From contig NZ_JIAV01000020.1 of assembly GCF_000620645.1 (NCBI RefSeq), forward strand, positions 186,001 through 250,000: 64,000 nt of DNA, in the 5' to 3' direction. The DNA is from Nocardioides sp. URHA0032 (GTDB lineage: Bacteria > Actinomycetota > Actinomycetes > Propionibacteriales > Nocardioidaceae). Position numbers and translations under genes: made by a program. How positions within the stretch are numbered: the first letter of the stretch is position 1; every line of letters begins with the position of its first letter. This document shows positions 55,293-64,000 of the stretch, in pieces. A model generated the notes under the pieces. The model worked only from the letters and a program-made list of their open reading frames with translations, was not told the DNA's origin and ran no database searches.

Positions 55293-56357
55293 ATGTCCCT
55301 GCGGTCCACCACCCGAAAGTCCAGGAAGGTCGCCGCCGGCCTGGTCGCCGGCATCGCGGTCCTCGCCCTGGCCGGCTGCACCAGCAACAGCGACGGCGGC
55401 GGCGACACCGCCGACACCTCCGGCGGCACGTCTGCCGCGACCGGCTCGAACGACGAGAGCGGCGACAAGGTCGTCATCGGCTTCTCCGCCCCGGCCGCCG
55501 ACCACGGCTGGATGGGCTCGATCACCGAGTCCGCCAAGAAGGAGGCCGCGAAGTACGACGACGTCGAGCTCCGCGTCGCCGAGGGGACCAATGACGTCAA
55601 CCTGCAGATCAGCCAGGTCGAGACGTTCATCAACGACAAGGTTGACGCGATCGTGCTGCTGCCGTTCGACGGCGCGGCGATGACCCCGGTGGCCCTGAAG
55701 GCCATGAAGGCGGGCATCCCGGTCATCAACGTCGACCGCGAGTTCGACGACCCGAACGCCGCGCGCGTCACGATCCTCGGTGACAACTACGGCATGGGCG
55801 TCTCGGCGGGCTCCTACATCTGCGACCAGGCCGACGGCAACAAGGACGCGATCGTCGCCGAGATCGCCGGCATCGACTCGCTGCCGCTGACGCAGGACCG
55901 CAGCCAGGGCTTCAAGGACGCGCTCGCCGAGTGCGGTCTCGACGTCGACAACCGCGTCGCCGCCGACTTCACCGTCGAGGGCGGGTCGGACGCCGCCGAG
56001 CAGCTCCTGCAGGCCGCACCGAAGATCGACTACCTGTGGAACCACGACGACGACCAGGGCGTCGGCGTCCTCGCCGCGATCGACAACGCCGGCCGCGACG
56101 AGTTCACGATGATCGGTGGCGCCGGCTCCAAGAACGCGATGGAGGCCATCAAGAGCGGCGACAGCGTCCTCAAGGCGACGGTCATCTACCCGTCGACCCA
56201 GGCCGCCGACGGCGTCAAGCTGGCCCGCCTCCTCGTGCAGGGCAAGTCCATGTCGGACCTGGTCGAGGTCGAGGTCCCGCGCAAGGTCCAGCTGTACGCC
56301 CCCGTGGTGACGGCGGACAACGTCGACCAGTTCATCGGATCCGCGTTCGAGTCCTGA
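55293..56357 (+). CDS. Sugar ABC transporter substrate-binding lipoprotein
   Basis: 354 residues. Lipoprotein signal with LALAGC (Cys at about residue 29), a Gly/Ser/Thr/Asp-rich linker, then a type-1 periplasmic binding fold (VVIGFSAPAADHGWMGSITE, VDAIVLLPFDGAAM, GDNYGMGVSAG, NHDDDQGVGVLAAIDNAG). The Peripla_BP_4 type fits ribose, xylose, inositol or related ligands; Asp-rich loop residues will set the specificity, which I cannot tell. AAGGAG precedes the ATG. A strong hairpin follows the gene. Confidence 0.92.
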   Translation: MSLRSTTRKSRKVAAGLVAGIAVLALAGCTSNSDGGGDTADTSGGTSAATGSNDESGDKVVIGFSAPAADHGWMGSITESAKKEAAKYDDVELRVAEGTNDVNLQISQVETFINDKVDAIVLLPFDGAAMTPVALKAMKAGIPVINVDREFDDPNAARVTILGDNYGMGVSAGSYICDQADGNKDAIVAEIAGIDSLPLTQDRSQGFKDALAECGLDVDNRVAADFTVEGGSDAAEQLLQAAPKIDYLWNHDDDQGVGVLAAIDNAGRDEFTMIGGAGSKNAMEAIKSGDSVLKATVIYPSTQAADGVKLARLLVQGKSMSDLVEVEVPRKVQLYAPVVTADNVDQFIGSAFES

Positions 56358-56365
56358 CCGACAGC

Positions 56366-56401
56366 GTGCCCGCCCCGGGACTCCGTCCCGGGGGCGGGCA
56401 C
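56366..56401 (+). terminator. Hairpin after the binding-protein gene
   Basis: GTGCCCGCCCCGGGAC (56366-56381), loop TCC, and its complement with one bulged G (56385-56401). It lies between the binding-protein gene and the enzymes, where it may act as an attenuator or mRNA stabiliser to favour import components. Downstream genes follow without another visible promoter. Confidence 0.65.
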
Positions 56402-56424
56402 CACCCTCTCTCCCGGGAGCTCGC

Positions 56425-57612
56425 ATGACTGACCCGAGCAAGCCCCTGCGCGTCGCCATGGTGGGCCACGCGTTCATGGGCAACGCCCACTCGCAGGCGT
56501 GGCGCACGGCGCCGCACTTCTTCGACCTCCCGCTCCGGCCCGAGATGGCCGTGGTGGTCGGCCGCGACGCCGACCGGGCCGCCGAGGCGGCCACCCGGCT
56601 CGGCTGGGCCGAGAGCTCCACCGACTGGCGCGCGGTCATCGCCCGCGACGACATCGACCTGGTCGACGTCTGCACGCCGGGCGACACCCACGCCGAGATC
56701 GCGATCGCCGCGCTCCGCGCCGGCAAGCACGTGCTCTGTGAGAAGCCACTCGCGAACACCGTCGCCGAGGCCGAGCAGATGACCGCGGCCGCCCAGGAGG
56801 CGCACGCCCACGGCGTACGGACCATGGTCGGCTTCACCTACCGCCGCGTGCCCGCCATCGCGCTCGCCCGCCGGATGGTCGAGGAGGGCCGGATCGGCGA
56901 GGTCCGGCACGTCCGCGCGCAGTACCTCCAGGACTGGATCGCCGACCCGGACGCCCCGCTTTCCTGGCGGCTCGACAAGGCGAGAGCCGGCTCCGGCGCC
57001 CTCGGTGACATCGGGGCGCACGTCATCGACCTCGCGCAGTACGTCACCGGCGACCCGGTCGCCGAGGTCACCGCGCGGCTCGAGACCTTCGTCAAGGAGC
57101 GGCCGTACCCGGCCGGCGACACCGCGGGCGGCCTGGGCGGCGGAGGTGCCGCCACCGAGCGCGGCCCGGTCACCGTCGACGACGCGGCGACGTTCCTCGC
57201 GACGTTCCGCTCGGGGGCGATGGGCGTCTTCGAGGCGACCCGCTTCGCGACCGGCCGGAAGAACGCCATCCGCCTCGAGGTCAACGGCTCGCTCGGGAGC
57301 CTGGCCTTCGACTTCGAGGACATGAACGTCCTGGAGTACTTCGACGCCCGCGAGGACTCCGAGGTCGCCGCGTTCCGGCGCATCCTGGCCACCGATCCCG
57401 GGCACCCGTACGTCGCCGCCTGGTGGCCGCCGGGTCACGGGCTCGGCTACGAACACGGCTTCACCCACCAGGTCGTCGACCTGGTGGAGGCGATCGCGGC
57501 GGGCGGAGACCCCGCCCCGTCGTTCGCCGACGGCCTGCAGGTCCAGCGCGTGCTGGCCGCGGTCGAGACCAGCTCAGACACCCGCACCTGGCAGGAGATC
57601 CCCCAGCAATGA
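56425..57612 (+). CDS. Gfo/Idh/MocA family sugar dehydrogenase
   Basis: 395 residues. N-terminal Rossmann fold ([18 protein letters not shown], about residues 9-26), the family's catalytic CEKPLANT Lys (about 106-113), substrate domain with [19 protein letters not shown] (about 191-209) and QAR-like C-terminal features ([20 protein letters not shown]). It probably oxidises a sugar, possibly at C3 as in 3-keto-glycoside and levoglucosan pathways, or at C1/C2 as in inositol use. GGGAG precedes the ATG. ATGA overlap with xylA. Confidence 0.9.
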   Translation: MTDPSKPLRVAMVGHAFMGNAHSQAWRTAPHFFDLPLRPEMAVVVGRDADRAAEAATRLGWAESSTDWRAVIARDDIDLVDVCTPGDTHAEIAIAALRAGKHVLCEKPLANTVAEAEQMTAAAQEAHAHGVRTMVGFTYRRVPAIALARRMVEEGRIGEVRHVRAQYLQDWIADPDAPLSWRLDKARAGSGALGDIGAHVIDLAQYVTGDPVAEVTARLETFVKERPYPAGDTAGGLGGGGAATERGPVTVDDAATFLATFRSGAMGVFEATRFATGRKNAIRLEVNGSLGSLAFDFEDMNVLEYFDAREDSEVAAFRRILATDPGHPYVAAWWPPGHGLGYEHGFTHQVVDLVEAIAAGGDPAPSFADGLQVQRVLAAVETSSDTRTWQEIPQQ

Positions 57613-58775
57613 CTTCGGCGACCTACGACCCGACCCCCGACGACAAGTTCAGCTTCGGACTCTGGACCGTGGGCTGGCAGGGCGTGGACGTGTTCGGCCC
57701 CGCGTCCCGCGAGCTGCTCGACCCGGTGGAGGCGACGTACCGGCTCGCCGAGCTCGGCGCGGCCGCGGTGACCTTCCACGACGACGACCTGCTGCCGGAC
57801 GACAGCACCCGCGAGGCCACGCTCGACCGGTTCCAGAAGGCGCTCGCCGACACCGGCCTCCGCGTCGAGATGGTCACCACCAACACGTTCTCCGACCCGG
57901 TGTTCAAGGAGGGCGCGATCACGGCCAACAACCGCGAGGTGCGCCGCTACGCGCTGGCCAAGGTGCTGCGCAACATCGACCTCGCCGCCTCGCTGGGCGC
58001 CGAGACGTTCGTGATGTGGGGTGGCCGCGAGGGCGCCGAGCACGGGGGCAGCAAGAACGTGCCGGCCGCGATGGACCGGTTCCGCGACGCGCTCAACATC
58101 GTCTGCGCGTACGTCAAGGAGCAGGGCTACTCGATGCGGTTCGCGCTCGAGCCGAAGCCGAACGAGCCGCGCGGCGACATCCTGCTGCCGAGCATCGGAC
58201 ACGCGATCGCACTGATCTCCGAGCTCGACCACCCCGAGATGGTGGGCCTCAACCCCGAGGTCGGCCACGAGGAGATGGCGGGGCTGAACTTCGCGCACGG
58301 CATCAGCCAGGCGCTGTGGCACGGCAAGCTGTTCCACATCGACCTCAACGGCCAGCACGGGCCCCGATTCGACCAGGACCTCCGCTTCGGTGCGGGCAAC
58401 CTGCGCGGGGCGTTCTGGACCGTCGACGCCATGCTCGGCGCCGGCACCGACCGGCGCTACGACGGCTACGTGCACTTCGACTACAAGCCCCCGCGGGCCG
58501 AGGCGATGGACGGGGTCTGGGAGTCCGCGCGGGCCTGCATGCGCAACTACCTGATCCTGCGCGACAAGGTGCAGGCGTTCCGCGCCGACCCGGAGGTCAC
58601 CGCGGCGCTGGAGGCGGCCGGTGTCGGTGAGCTCGAGATCCCGACGGTCGCGGCCGGGGAGTCGCTCGACGACGTCCGCAACGCGACGTACGACCTGGAG
58701 ACGCTGCGCGGCCGCAGTGTCGCCATGGAAGCCCTCGACCAGCTCGCGATGGAGCACCTGCTCGGCGTGCGCTGA
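57609..58775 (+). CDS. xylA: Xylose isomerase
   Basis: 388 residues, the class I length of actinobacterial enzymes. [18 protein letters not shown] at the N-terminus, catalytic His in TFHDDDLLP (about residues 53-61), metal ligands in [11 protein letters not shown] (about 181-191), [30 protein letters not shown] (about 240-256) and HFDYKPPR (about 288-295). It interconverts xylose and xylulose, or related aldose-ketose pairs. No xylulokinase gene is in the window. Translationally coupled to the dehydrogenase. Confidence 0.93.
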   Translation: MTSATYDPTPDDKFSFGLWTVGWQGVDVFGPASRELLDPVEATYRLAELGAAAVTFHDDDLLPDDSTREATLDRFQKALADTGLRVEMVTTNTFSDPVFKEGAITANNREVRRYALAKVLRNIDLAASLGAETFVMWGGREGAEHGGSKNVPAAMDRFRDALNIVCAYVKEQGYSMRFALEPKPNEPRGDILLPSIGHAIALISELDHPEMVGLNPEVGHEEMAGLNFAHGISQALWHGKLFHIDLNGQHGPRFDQDLRFGAGNLRGAFWTVDAMLGAGTDRRYDGYVHFDYKPPRAEAMDGVWESARACMRNYLILRDKVQAFRADPEVTAALEAAGVGELEIPTVAAGESLDDVRNATYDLETLRGRSVAMEALDQLAMEHLLGVR

Positions 58776-58798
58776 GCCCGTCACCGAAGGAGAGTCAG

Positions 58799-59806
58799 AT
58801 GCCACGACCGATCACGCTGTTCACGGGCCAGTGGGCCGACCTGCCGTTCGAGGAGGTCGCCCGGCTGGCCGCCGAGTGGGGGTACGACGGGCTCGAGATC
58901 GCCTGCTGGGGCGACCACCTGGACCCCTGGCAGGCCGCCGAGGACGACGGCTACGTGCAGGGCAAGCTCGACCTGCTGGAGAAGTACGGGCTGAGCGTCT
59001 ACGCGATCTCCAACCACCTCAAGGGCCAGGCGGTCTGCGACGACCCGATCGACGCACGGCACGAGGCGATCCTGTCGGCGAAGGTGTGGGGCGACGGCGA
59101 TCCCGAGGGCGTCCGGCAGCGGGCGGCCGAGGAGATGAAGATGACGGCACGCGCAGCGCAGCGGCTGGGGGTCAAGACCGTCATCGGGTTCACCGGGTCC
59201 TCGATCTGGAAGTACGTCGCGATGTTCCCGCCGGCCACCGAGGAGATGGTGGCCGCGGGCTACCGGGACTTCGCGGACCGGTGGAACCCGATCCTCGACG
59301 TCTTCGACGAGTGCGGGGTGCGGTTCGCCCACGAGGTCCACCCCTCCGAGATCGCCTACGACTACTGGACCACCAAGGCCGCCATGGAGGCGATCGGGCA
59401 CCGGGAGGCGTTCGGCCTGAACTGGGACCCCTCGCACTTCGTGTGGCAGGACCTCGACCCGGTCGGCTTCCTCTGGGACTTCCAGGACCGGATCTACCAC
59501 GTCGACTGCAAGGACGCGAAGCGGCAGACCGGCAACGGCCGCAACGGCCGCCTCGGCTCGCACCTGCCGTGGGCCGACCCGCGCCGCGGCTGGGACTTCG
59601 TGTCCACCGGGCACGGCGACGTCCCGTGGGAGCAGTGCTTCCGGATGCTCAACACCATCGGGTACGACGGGCCGATCTCGGTCGAGTGGGAGGACGCCGG
59701 CATGGACCGCCTCGTCGGTGCTCCCGAGGCGCTCGAGTTCGTCCGCCGGCTCGCCTTCGACGCCCCCGAGGCCGCCTTCGACGCAGCGTTCTCGACGAAG
59801 GACTGA
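58799..59806 (+). CDS. Sugar phosphate isomerase/epimerase family protein
   Basis: 335 residues, TIM-barrel AP-endonuclease-2 fold: [20 protein letters not shown] (about residues 27-46), [48 protein letters not shown] (about 203-218), [10 protein letters not shown] and [14 protein letters not shown] (about 294-307). Glu and His in these positions form the metal site. Relatives include tagatose 3-epimerase, inosose isomerase, and 3-keto-glycoside hydrolases/lyases; which one this is cannot be decided from sequence alone. GAAGGAGA precedes the ATG. Last gene of the sugar locus. Confidence 0.88.
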   Translation: MPRPITLFTGQWADLPFEEVARLAAEWGYDGLEIACWGDHLDPWQAAEDDGYVQGKLDLLEKYGLSVYAISNHLKGQAVCDDPIDARHEAILSAKVWGDGDPEGVRQRAAEEMKMTARAAQRLGVKTVIGFTGSSIWKYVAMFPPATEEMVAAGYRDFADRWNPILDVFDECGVRFAHEVHPSEIAYDYWTTKAAMEAIGHREAFGLNWDPSHFVWQDLDPVGFLWDFQDRIYHVDCKDAKRQTGNGRNGRLGSHLPWADPRRGWDFVSTGHGDVPWEQCFRMLNTIGYDGPISVEWEDAGMDRLVGAPEALEFVRRLAFDAPEAAFDAAFSTKD

Positions 59807-59861
59807 CCGCCCGCCCACCGGTGGCTGGGGATGGCGCCGCCGCCCTGTCCACGGGCGCGGC

Positions 59862-59867
59862 TAGGGT
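59862..59867 (+). promoter_or_regulatory. -10 box TAGGGT of leaderless helicase gene
   Basis: TAGGGT ends 6 nt before the GTG at 59874. Confidence 0.55.
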
Positions 59868-59873
59868 TTCCGG

Positions 59874-61835
59874 GTGCCTGAGACGCCGTCCGTGACCGAG
59901 CTGCTGAGCACCGCGGTGGCGGCGCTCGGCGGCCAGGAGCGCGCGGGACAGGTGGCGATGGCCGAGGCCGTGGCCGACGCGATGAAGAAGGGCGAGCACC
60001 TGCTCGTCCAGGCCGGCACCGGCACCGGCAAGTCACTCGCCTACCTGGTCCCGAGCCTGCTGCACGGCGACCGGGTGGTGGTCGCGACCGCGACGCTCGC
60101 CCTGCAGCACCAGCTCGTGGAGCGGGACCTGCCGCGGCTGGTCGAGGCGGTCAGTGAGAGTGGCGTCGACACGTCGTACGCCGTGCTCAAGGGCCGCTCC
60201 AACTACGCCTGCCTGCACCGGATCCGCGAGGGCGTGCCCGACGACCAGGGCGCGCTGGTCGAGCTGCCCGAGGGCTCGCTCGGCAAGAAGGTCCTCGAGC
60301 TGCGGTCGTGGGCCGAGCAGGAGTCCGAGGGCGGCGGCAGCGGCGAGCGCGACAACGCCCCGCGGCACACCGACAAGGAGTGGCGCCAGGTCAGCGTCAA
60401 CCACCGCGAGTGCCTCGGTGCCGCGAAGTGCCCGTTCGGCCAGGAGTGCTTCGCCGAGCGCGCCAAGGAGAAGGCGCACCGCTCCCACCTGGTCGTCACC
60501 AACCACAGCCTGCTCGCGATCGACGCGATCGAGGGCGTGCCGATGATCCCCGAGTACGACGTCGTGGTGATCGACGAGGCGCACGAGCTGACCAGCCGGG
60601 TGACCCAGGCGGCGACCGACGAGCTGTGGGCCGCCGAGGTCGAGAGGGCGGCCCGGCGCAGCCAGCGGCACGTCGACGGCTCCGAGGCAGACGACCTCGC
60701 GGACGCGGCGGACGCGCTCCGCCAGGCGATCAACGAAGTGCGTCCGGGCCGGTTCGACCGGATCCCCCAGGACCTCGGCGACGCGTTGGTGCTGGTCCGC
60801 GACGCGGCCCGCGCGTGCCTGTCGGCCTACCCCAAGGGCAGCGACGACGCCGACGCCGGCAGGCAGCAGGCCAAGGGCGCCGTGCAGGAGGTGTTCGCGA
60901 CCGCCGAGCGGATGGCCGCCGACCTCGACTCCGACGTGCTCTGGATGAGCGAGGGCACCGAGCGGATGCCGCCGCGGCTCTGCGTCGCGCCGCTCCAGGT
61001 CTGGGGGCCGATGCGGCAGAAGCTGCTGACCGACAAGACCGTGGTGTTCACCTCCGCGACGCTGCGGCTCGGCGGTGACTTCGGCACCGTGGCGACCAGC
61101 TTCGGGCTGCGGCCGGACGACCAGGAGATGCCGTGGCGCGGCCTCGACGTCGGCAGCCCGTTCGACTACGGCCGGCAGGCGATCCTGTACGTCGCCCGGC
61201 ACCTGCCGCCGCCGGGGCGCGACGGCCTCGGCGCCGCCCAGCTCGACGAGATCGTCGACCTCGTGGACTCGGCGAACGGCCGCACCCTCGGCCTGTTCTC
61301 GAGCCGGCGCGCGGCCGAGGCGGCGGCGGTGGTCGTCCGCGAGCGGCTGCCGCACCTGACCACGCTCGCGCAGGGCGACGCGCAGCTGCCCGAGCTCGCG
61401 GCGCAGTTCGTCGGCGACCCGCACACCTGCCTGTTCGGCACCCTGTCGCTCTGGCAGGGCCTGGACGTCCCGGGCGACACCTGCCAGCTGGTGCTCATCG
61501 ACCGGATCCCGTTCCCGCGCCCGGACGACCCGCTGCTCAGCGCGCGCCAGAAGGCCGCGGACGACGCCGGCGGCAACGGCTTCATGCAGGTCGCCGCGAC
61601 GCACGCCGCGCTGCTGCTCGCGCAGGGCTCGGGCCGGCTGATCCGGACCCACACCGACCGCGGTGTGGTCGCCGTCCTGGACCCGCGGCTCGCGACCGCG
61701 CGGTACGGCGGGTTCCTCAAGGCCAGCCTGCCGCCGATGTGGACGACGACCGACCCGGGCGTCGCCCGTCAGGCGCTGGCGCGGCTCTCGGCCACCGCCC
61801 TGGACCTCAGCGCAGCGCCTTCGCCCGCACCCTGA
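59874..61835 (+). CDS. DinG/YoaA-type ATP-dependent DNA helicase
   Basis: 653 residues, superfamily 2 XPD-like. Q-like N-terminus RAGQVAMAEAVADAM, Walker A QAGTGTGKSLAYLVP (about residues 42-56), iron-sulfur cysteines in GRSNYAC, NHRECLGAAKCPFGQECF (about 110-195), NHSLLAIDAI, Walker B VVIDEAHEL, and C-terminal SLWQGLDVPGDTCQLVLIDR and QGSGRLIRTHTDRGVVAV. It unwinds 5'-3' on DNA or R-loop structures in repair. In actinobacteria a gene of this kind commonly follows hflX and precedes lexA, so the sugar locus may be inserted between them. Its last 29 bp overlap the convergent protease gene. Confidence 0.9.
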   Translation: MPETPSVTELLSTAVAALGGQERAGQVAMAEAVADAMKKGEHLLVQAGTGTGKSLAYLVPSLLHGDRVVVATATLALQHQLVERDLPRLVEAVSESGVDTSYAVLKGRSNYACLHRIREGVPDDQGALVELPEGSLGKKVLELRSWAEQESEGGGSGERDNAPRHTDKEWRQVSVNHRECLGAAKCPFGQECFAERAKEKAHRSHLVVTNHSLLAIDAIEGVPMIPEYDVVVIDEAHELTSRVTQAATDELWAAEVERAARRSQRHVDGSEADDLADAADALRQAINEVRPGRFDRIPQDLGDALVLVRDAARACLSAYPKGSDDADAGRQQAKGAVQEVFATAERMAADLDSDVLWMSEGTERMPPRLCVAPLQVWGPMRQKLLTDKTVVFTSATLRLGGDFGTVATSFGLRPDDQEMPWRGLDVGSPFDYGRQAILYVARHLPPPGRDGLGAAQLDEIVDLVDSANGRTLGLFSSRRAAEAAAVVVRERLPHLTTLAQGDAQLPELAAQFVGDPHTCLFGTLSLWQGLDVPGDTCQLVLIDRIPFPRPDDPLLSARQKAADDAGGNGFMQVAATHAALLLAQGSGRLIRTHTDRGVVAVLDPRLATARYGGFLKASLPPMWTTTDPGVARQALARLSATALDLSAAPSPAP

Positions 61836-63333
61836 GCGGCAGGTCGTCGTCGAGCGGCTTGCCCCGGCAGGAGTAGCCGGTGTCCGTACGCCGCCAGCAG
61901 TCGTAGTCGGTGCCGGCGTTCGCGAGGGTCACCTCGACGTACTTGACGCCGTGGCCGAAGTCGACGCTGGTGGTGGCGTTGCCGGCCGCGTCGAGCCGGA
62001 TCGGCCCCGTGGTCGGCCGGCCGGAGGTGCGGTAGACGGTCGCCACCGCACCGGAGCCCCGGGTGGTCGCGGGCAGGTCGAGGCTGAGCCTCAGCGAGCT
62101 GGCCCGCATCCCGGGCGCGCGACTGAACCGCACCGTGCTCGCCGCGAGGTGGTCGACGCGCCGGGTCTTCCAGCCGGAGTCGCGGGCGCTGCCGGTGAGG
62201 GCGACCCGGCCGCCGAGGTTGCCCGTCGGGTAGTGGTTCGCGCGGCCCTCGTCGTACGACGTCCCCGGCCGGCGGTTCGCGTCGGCGAAGTCGGCCCACA
62301 CGGCGCGGAGGCTGGTGCCGCGGTCGCCGAGGGCGCCCGAGACGGCCTGGATCGAGTACTGGTTCGGCCCGCCCTTGGCGCCGTCGGCCAGCCCCCACAT
62401 GTCGCGGATGATCGTCGGGAGCCCGCCCTCGGCGTTCGCGTAGCGCTCGGTGAGGTAGCGGAAGAAGATCCAGTCGCCGTACTGCCGCACGCCGTAGTCC
62501 TCGAAGTGGTCCATCGAGCTGGCCGGCTGCGACAGCGGGCTCTCGGCGAGGTACTGGAGGTTGTCGTTGACGCCGTCGTAGAGCTCGTCCTCGGCCCAGG
62601 TCGCCGTCGCCTCCATGAACCACGCGTCCTCGTCGTAGTCGTACGCGAACTGGACGGCGTGGAAGAGCTCGTGCGCCGCGGTCACCTGGAGGTTCTCCAG
62701 CGGCGTGTGGCTCGGGAACTCGGCGTAGTCGTTGTCGAAGGCGCAGTACGCCGGCGCGTCGTACGGGCCCGGGTCCGTCGGCGTGCGGTCACTGTCGCAG
62801 TAGCCGTACAGCCCCTGGCTGCCGAGGTCCGCGAGGTAGATGTCGAGCAGCGCGTTCCCGCCCAGGCTGCCGTCCGGCTCGGGCGCGCGGTAGCCGGCGG
62901 CGGCGTACGCCTTCAGCACCGACTGGGCGGTGCGGGCGACCTTGTCGACGTAGGTCTGGGTCGAGCGCTCGGGGCCGGAGGAGTACCAGTGCACGCAGAC
63001 GGTCGTGAAGCACTCGGACTGGCCGCCGCCGGGCCGCTGCAGCAGCGCGTCGGCCCGGGCCCGGTCGGTCGCGCCGAGCTCGTCGCGGTGGGTCCGCAGG
63101 TCGCGCAGTACCAGGGTCTGGTCACGGCTGCCGTCCGGGTGCTCCGCCGCCGCGAGCGCCCGTGCGGCGAGCGGGCTGCTCAGCAGCCGGTGGACCGGAG
63201 CGACCGGGTCGGGCTCACCGGCGTACGCCGGGGCGGCGACCAGGGGGAGGAGGGGGAGCGTGGCGGCGACCAGGACGGCGAGGGGGCGTCGGAGCACTCG
63301 CCTACTCAACCGCACGTGCCTGAGAATCCCCAA
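61807..63333 (-). CDS. Secreted zinc metalloprotease-like protein (HExxH)
   Basis: 508 residues. A signal peptide of Arg-rich type (RRVLRRPLAVLVAATLPLLPL, cleavage near AYAGE at about 39). The zinc motif HELFH (221-225) lies in VTAAHELFHAVQFAYDYDED, and a Glu about 18 residues on (FMEATATWAEDELYD) is a likely third ligand, as in gluzincins. The pattern fits MXAN_6640-type putative metalloproteases. The C-terminal 150 residues are beta-rich and carry paired Cys (YDCWRRTDTGYSC). The gene overlaps the dinG-like end and the start of the PAP2 gene's end (63302-63333). Confidence 0.78.
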   Translation of the reverse strand: MGILRHVRLSRRVLRRPLAVLVAATLPLLPLVAAPAYAGEPDPVAPVHRLLSSPLAARALAAAEHPDGSRDQTLVLRDLRTHRDELGATDRARADALLQRPGGGQSECFTTVCVHWYSSGPERSTQTYVDKVARTAQSVLKAYAAAGYRAPEPDGSLGGNALLDIYLADLGSQGLYGYCDSDRTPTDPGPYDAPAYCAFDNDYAEFPSHTPLENLQVTAAHELFHAVQFAYDYDEDAWFMEATATWAEDELYDGVNDNLQYLAESPLSQPASSMDHFEDYGVRQYGDWIFFRYLTERYANAEGGLPTIIRDMWGLADGAKGGPNQYSIQAVSGALGDRGTSLRAVWADFADANRRPGTSYDEGRANHYPTGNLGGRVALTGSARDSGWKTRRVDHLAASTVRFSRAPGMRASSLRLSLDLPATTRGSGAVATVYRTSGRPTTGPIRLDAAGNATTSVDFGHGVKYVEVTLANAGTDYDCWRRTDTGYSCRGKPLDDDLPLRVRAKALR

Positions 63334-64000
63334 CGGAGGCGTGCTCGAGCTCGACGGGCTCGCCGGCGGGTGGTCGTTGCCAGCGCCGGTGCAGCGGGAT
63401 CCGGCCGATCGCCTCGGCGAGTGCCCACCCGACCAGGATGACCATCCAGCCGACGACCGCGTCGATCACCCAGTGGTTGCCGGTGCCGACGATCACGATC
63501 GCGGTGCCGAGCGCGTACAGCCAGCCCAGCGCGCGCACCCAGTAGCGCGTCGCGTAGATCTGCAGCGCGAGCGCGACCCACAGCGACCAGCCGGCGTGCA
63601 GCGAGGGGAACGCCGCGAGCTCGTTGGTGAGCCCGCCAAGTCCGCGCGGTGCGGAGGCGTCGGCGCCCCACCAGCCGTCGGCGGAGTGCAGGCTCAGCAC
63701 GTCGACGTACCCGGCCAGGAAGCGCGGGGGAGCGGTCGGCATCGAGATGTAGGCGAGCAGGCCGAGCAGCGTGCCGATCACGAGGGCGCGGCGGGCCGGG
63801 CCGTAGCGGTCCGCGCCGAGGCGCCACAGCCAGATCAGGACCGCGCCGGTGACGACGTAGTGGAGGGTGGCGTACCAGTAGCTGCCGACCAGCCCGACCA
63901 ACCGGTAGTCGGTGAAGAGCTGGTTGAGCGGACCCTCCCACCGGATGCCCATCAGGGTCTCGAGGTGGAGCAGCTCGTTGGCGCGGTGCAGCGCGGGATC
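63302..64000 (-). CDS. PAP2-family membrane phosphatase/phosphotransferase, 5' end outside window
   Basis: The frame is open to the right window edge; 232 codons are visible. Six membrane helices (for example WYATLHYVVTGAVLIWLW, ALVIGTLLGLLAYISMPTA, WVRALGWLYALGTAIVIVGT). FPSLHAGWSLW (phosphate-binding Ser-His) and GTGNHWVIDAVVGW (catalytic His-Asp) are the PAP2 signatures 2 and 3, here of the inositolphosphotransferase/Aur1-like type. It may move or remove a phosphate on a lipid, for instance in phosphatidylinositol or glycolipid metabolism. Stop TAG overlaps the start of the protease gene. Confidence 0.85.
   Translation of the reverse strand, partial: DPALHRANELLHLETLMGIRWEGPLNQLFTDYRLVGLVGSYWYATLHYVVTGAVLIWLWRLGADRYGPARRALVIGTLLGLLAYISMPTAPPRFLAGYVDVLSLHSADGWWGADASAPRGLGGLTNELAAFPSLHAGWSLWVALALQIYATRYWVRALGWLYALGTAIVIVGTGNHWVIDAVVGWMVILVGWALAEAIGRIPLHRRWQRPPAGEPVELEHASVGDSQARAVE

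Overview
The window comes from a high-GC actinobacterium, most likely Nocardioides or a close relative in the Propionibacteriales. Support for this includes very high GC, frequent GTG starts, short ATGA/GTGA overlaps, F420 genes, a fused 2-oxoglutarate E2-E1 gene, TIGR03086-type proteins, and many genes whose only visible promoter element is a TANNNT box 6-8 nt before the start codon (leaderless transcription). I saw no tRNA, rRNA, CRISPR array, integrase or transposase.

Layout. 1-7.3 kb: a metabolic cluster with the end of fbiC, then fbiD, an SDR, a binding-protein-like ORF, an OsmC protein, a kgd-like E2-E1 gene and a GTP cyclohydrolase II; F420 precursor supply is the clearest common theme. 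7.5-11.8 kb: a small hypothetical, a TetR-controlled membrane protein, DUF1684, DUF3263 and F420/FMN-fold oxidase genes, and an SDR. 11.8-22.6 kb: a conserved actinobacterial block (pmt, rsmI, tatD, rpfB, ksgA, ispE, ABC-F) whose order resembles the M. tuberculosis Rv1002c-Rv1011 region. 22.6-31 kb: accessory genes, namely a MarR/methyltransferase divergon, a GH3 hydrolase running in frame into a DUF4442 domain, a two-component system, and a pair made of a tiny xxS-triplet protein and a Tat-exported PHP phosphoesterase. 31-46 kb: the miaB-miaA-dapF-hflX backbone, with insertions that include a five-gene micro-operon of small acidic proteins around a NUDIX gene, an AraC-DinB fusion, ggt, and a sigma factor followed by a frameshifted gene. 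46-49.3 kb: a second two-component system and a hydrolase. 49.4-59.8 kb: a sugar catabolic locus (two ROK regulators, ABC importer, Gfo/Idh/MocA dehydrogenase, xylose isomerase, sugar phosphate isomerase). 59.9-64 kb: a DinG-type helicase, a secreted HExxH protease and a PAP2-family membrane protein cut by the window edge.

The most unusual items are: (i) a 103-residue protein at 30687-30998 whose first 75 residues are 25 uninterrupted x-x-Ser triplets, followed by a C-terminal membrane helix and an Arg-rich tail; (ii) the chain of overlapping genes encoding four tiny acidic proteins and a NUDIX hydrolase (32665-33956); (iii) an 88-bp double-hairpin element present twice, once supplying the last codons and stop of tatD and once directly after dapF; (iv) an exact 100-bp tandem repeat filling a convergent junction; (v) two candidate single-base frameshifts (GH3/DUF4442, and the gene after the sigma factor); and (vi) the F420/riboflavin/kgd cluster at the left edge.
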